From: Nocardia terpenica
Lineage (GTDB): Bacteria; Actinomycetota; Actinomycetes; Mycobacteriales; Mycobacteriaceae
DNA: 64,000 nucleotides
Assembly (NCBI RefSeq): GCF_013186535.1
Contig: NZ_JABMCZ010000001.1
Span: 2,170,001 to 2,234,000, forward strand
Direction of reading: 5' to 3'
Shown: positions 61,704 to 64,000 of the stretch, in pieces
Numbering within the stretch: position 1 is the stretch's first letter
Layout: every line of letters begins with the position of its first letter
The notes under the pieces: generated by a model
Told to the model about the DNA's origin: nothing
Databases searched by the model: none
What the model saw: the letters and a program-made list of their open reading frames with translations, nothing else
Position numbers and translations under genes: made by a program

Positions 61704-61747
61704 CCTCCGAGGCTATCGCGGACTCGGCAGTGAGCGGCATCACATTG

Positions 61748-61762
61748 CGCCAGTTACTGGCG
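61748..61762. promoter_or_regulatory. TetR operator
   Basis: CGCCAG-TTA-CTGGCG, perfect 6+6 palindrome with a 3-base centre, between the divergent TetR gene and the reductase pseudogene (20 bases before its ATG). Confidence 0.75.
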
Positions 61763-61781
61763 TTAAATGGGAGAGTGTTCC

Positions 61782-62491
61782 ATGCATGTCTTCGTTACCG
61801 GTGGTTCCGGACTGACCGGCCCCGCCGTCGTCGCCGAGCTCATCGCGGCCGGTCACACCGTCACCGGTCGGGCGCGCTCGGAGGTCGCGGCCGCTCGGCT
61901 GGAGTCGCTGGGCGCCACGCCGCATCGCGGCTCCCTGGATGATCTCGACAGCCTGCGGGCCGGTGCCGAGGCCGCGGATGGCGTGCTGCACATGGCTTTC
62001 GGCGATGACTTCGCCGATCCCGACGGCATGATGCGGCGCGATCGGACCGCGATCGAGACGCTGGGTCGGGTGCTGCGGGATTCGGGCAAGCCGTTCGTCG
62101 GCACCTCGGGCACGCTGGTCATGCCCGCCGGTCGGGAGAGCGCCGAGACCGACGAGCCCGACCCGGCCGGGATCGGCGGTTTCCGGATCGCGGGCGAGCG
62201 GGCCTGCCTGGACTTCGCGGCGCAGGGCGTGCGCGCGAGCGTGGTCCGGCTCGCTCCCACCGTCCACGGCCCCGGGGACTACGGCTTCATCGGCGTGCTC
62301 GTCGCCACCGCACGAAAGACCGGCAGGTCGGCCTACATCGGCGACGGCGCCAATCGCTGGCCCGCGGTCCATCGGCTCGACGCGGCCACCCTGTTCCACC
62401 TGGCCCTGGAGAAGGCTCCCACCCGACGCTGCTCGCCGACCTGGAGCACGGCGATTACTTCACCGCGTCCCATGCCCAGCTGATCCACTGA
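61782..62491 (+). pseudogene. NAD(P)-dependent reductase with internal deletion and frameshift
   Basis: ATG after GGGAGAG. Normal atypical-SDR N-terminus (MHVFVTGGSGLTGPAVVAEL) through RLDAATLFHLALEKAP. At about 62415 the frame becomes unrelated and stops at 62483, while the next frame carries the family C-terminus GSHPTLLADLEHGDYFTASH to a stop at 62491. About 60-80 residues between LALEKAP and the C-terminal helix are missing. So an out-of-frame deletion removed the substrate-domain segment. Confidence 0.75.
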
Positions 62492-62533
62492 TCGAACCCG
62501 GATGGACTCGCCGGGCAACTAGTGTCGGGGAGC

Positions 62534-62980
62534 ATGGCAGACAGTGCGCTCCCCGACCCCAATACGTCGTTCGGCGAACGGGTTTGGCGTCGGTTACGCG
62601 AGGAACAGCTCATCTGGCTCACCACGGTCGGCAAGGACGGGACCCCGCAACCGAACCCGGTCGGGTTCGTCTTCCAGGACGACCATTCGATCCTGGTCTA
62701 CAGCGCGCTCGGGGCGCGCCGACTCGACCACATCGCCGAGCGGCCCCGCGTCGCCCTGCATTTCGACGCGCGGTTCGTCCCCGATGGCACCGGGGGCGAC
62801 ATCGTGGTCTTCACCGGCACCGCGCGCCGCGCCGACGATATCCCTCAGGCGCACGAGAATCCGGCGTACCTCGCCAAATGTGGTGACGATGCGGCCCGGG
62901 TGTTCGGCAGCGTGGCGAAGTTCAGCGAGAGATTCCCGGTGCCGCTGCGGATCGAGATCACGCGGACACGAGGCCATTAG
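62534..62980 (+). CDS. PPOX-fold F420/FMN-dependent oxidoreductase-like protein
   Basis: 148 residues, ATG after GGGGAG. Split-barrel motifs IWLTTVGKDGTPQPNPVGFVF, ILVYSALGARRLDHIAERPR, VVFTGTARR. Matches actinobacterial TIGR03618/TIGR03667-like F420-binding reductases. No partner gene evident. Confidence 0.85.
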   Translation: MADSALPDPNTSFGERVWRRLREEQLIWLTTVGKDGTPQPNPVGFVFQDDHSILVYSALGARRLDHIAERPRVALHFDARFVPDGTGGDIVVFTGTARRADDIPQAHENPAYLAKCGDDAARVFGSVAKFSERFPVPLRIEITRTRGH

Positions 62981-63004
62981 GGCGATGGCCTAGGCTGCGC
63001 CCCT

Positions 63005-64000
63005 GTGCGTGGGCTGTCGTCGGTGTCGAGGTTGTGGTTGGTGTGGGCGGTAACTCGGGTGCTGATGGTGGTGTTCACCGGGGTGACGGCACTGCCGCAC
63101 AGCATGTGGGATGCTTCGGCCGCGGACCTGACGCTGTATCGGGGCTGGGCCGACCTGATGGTGCATCAGCACTCGTTCCCGCTGCACGACGAACAGTGGC
63201 AATATCCGCCCGCCGCAGGCGCTTTGCTGGTGGTGCCCTGGCTGCTCGGTGGCGGACACGCCTACAGCTGGTTCTTCTTCGCCCTGGTCGCCGCCGCGGA
63301 CGCGACCGTTGCGAGCCTGCTGATCCGGGCCGCACGCCGCGACGGCGGCGTGGCGGCCCGCACCGGGCCGTGGATATGGACGGTGGGTGTGGCGCTGCTG
63401 GGCCGGGTCTGCTACGGCCGATTCGACGCCATCGTGGCGGCGACCGCCGTACTGGCCCTGCTGTGGACGGCGCGTCGCCCGATGGCGGCCGGTGCGGCCG
63501 CGGCGGCGGGCGTGCTGCTGAAGCTCTGGCCGATCGTGATCCTGCTGGGTTTGCGCCGTCCCGCGCTGCGCCGGGTGAGCCTGGCGGCGGCCGTCGTCGG
63601 AGCGGCCGCGACCGCGGCGCTGACGGCATGGGGCCCCGGCGCATGGTCCTTCCTCCGCTTCCAATCCGAGCGCGGGCTGCAAATCGAATCCACGGCCGCC
63701 ACACCACTATTGGTAGCCCGGCTGACGCACGGCGGCTGGAACATCGCCCACCGCTACGGAGCCGAGGAACTGATAGGCCCGGGCGTATTCACCGTGGCCC
63801 GCGGCTGCCTGGCGGCCACCCTCCTCGGCGGTGTGATCCTCTTGCTCGCCTGGTGGCGAATGCGCCCTCCCGCAGCCGATTTGGCCCTCGCCGCCGTCCT
63901 ACTGGCCCTGACAACCAGCAGAGTCCTCAGCCCCCAGTACGTGGTATGGGCCGTGGCGGTAGCCGCGGTCTGCGCCCTGAACCCCCACACCACCCAACGC
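63005..64000 (+). CDS. GT87/DUF2029-type membrane glycosyltransferase (3' end outside window)
   Basis: 332 codons visible from a GTG. Multi-helix protein; after the first helix comes an Asp-containing loop (LPHSMWDASAADLTLYRGWA) and EQWQYPPAAGALLVVPWLL, as in polyprenol-phosphate-mannose-dependent mannosyltransferases of mycolate-producing actinobacteria. Later GRFDAIVAATAVLALLW and LLKLWPIVIL fit DUF2029. Likely adds mannose or another sugar outside the membrane during lipoglycan synthesis; specificity unknown. Confidence 0.8.
   Translation, partial: MRGLSSVSRLWLVWAVTRVLMVVFTGVTALPHSMWDASAADLTLYRGWADLMVHQHSFPLHDEQWQYPPAAGALLVVPWLLGGGHAYSWFFFALVAAADATVASLLIRAARRDGGVAARTGPWIWTVGVALLGRVCYGRFDAIVAATAVLALLWTARRPMAAGAAAAAGVLLKLWPIVILLGLRRPALRRVSLAAAVVGAAATAALTAWGPGAWSFLRFQSERGLQIESTAATPLLVARLTHGGWNIAHRYGAEELIGPGVFTVARGCLAATLLGGVILLLAWWRMRPPAADLALAAVLLALTTSRVLSPQYVVWAVAVAAVCALNPHTTQR

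Noticed and set aside
1..64000. CRISPR arrays, tRNA or rRNA genes, insertion sequences, prophage genes
   Set aside because: No regularly spaced repeats, cloverleaf-like sequences, transposase motifs or phage structural genes were seen.

Overview
The window looks like chromosomal DNA of a mycolate-containing actinobacterium, most likely Nocardia or a close relative. Evidence: high GC with strong G/C at third codon positions, frequent GTG starts, 4-base ATGA/GTGA gene overlaps, a complete yrbE-mce locus, a DUF2599-type secreted protein, and XRE/DUF5753 plus DUF6879 gene pairs. I see no rRNA, tRNA, CRISPR array, insertion sequence or prophage.

Region by region. 0-10.8 kb: a partial secreted GH31 glycosidase, a stand-alone TrpF-like protein, a TetR/Zn-alcohol dehydrogenase/SDR/isocitrate-lyase-family group with palindromes at its promoters, two secreted small proteins, a DSD1-type PLP enzyme, a GH20 hexosaminidase and a MurJ-like flippase. 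10.9-14.8 kb: a translationally coupled operon with two double-YbjQ-domain proteins, then a Bcr/CflA exporter with its MarR regulator. 15.1-33.4 kb: a continuous same-strand cluster of 20 genes. The first 11 look like a lipid-biosynthesis and export unit (membrane His-motif protein, YghO-like acyltransferase, epimerase-fold protein, desaturase, class-III aminotransferase, GNAT/FeeM-like protein, SRPBCC protein, ABC-2 exporter, acyl carrier protein, acyl-AMP ligase). The other nine are yrbEA-yrbEB-mceA to mceF plus an Mce-associated protein. The junction is a 7-base overlap, and a 21-bp Fur/Zur-like palindrome lies upstream of the first gene. This is the strongest candidate for an undescribed system: a lipid made by dedicated enzymes and moved by a dedicated Mce machine.

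33.4-41.3 kb: a CPBP protease, a secreted protein, a decayed methyltransferase under a 26-bp quasi-palindrome, an LLM oxidoreductase, a NarL-type two-component system with divergent membrane genes, and an XRE/DUF5753-DUF6879 module with a broken leading gene. 41.3-49 kb: an adenylation-thiolation-reductase (A-T-R) enzyme in operon with two cytochrome P450s whose I-helix acid/alcohol motifs are each altered. Divergent from these (after a PPOX protein) is a truncated threonyl-tRNA synthetase paralogue preceded by a leaderless 16-residue leader peptide with three consecutive Thr codons and a strong terminator hairpin. This is a textbook attenuator layout and a possible self-resistance arrangement.

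49-54.8 kb is a gene graveyard: a GNAT fragment fused to a hydrolase with an amber codon, half of a histidine phosphatase, a frameshifted alpha/beta hydrolase and a permease fragment. 54.8-64 kb holds a FAD monooxygenase/TetR pair with two identical-spaced operators, an MFS exporter, a two-gene operon encoding a divergent TIR-like protein and a TPR protein, a TetR next to a deleted NAD(P)-reductase, an F420/FMN protein and a partial GT87-type glycosyltransferase.
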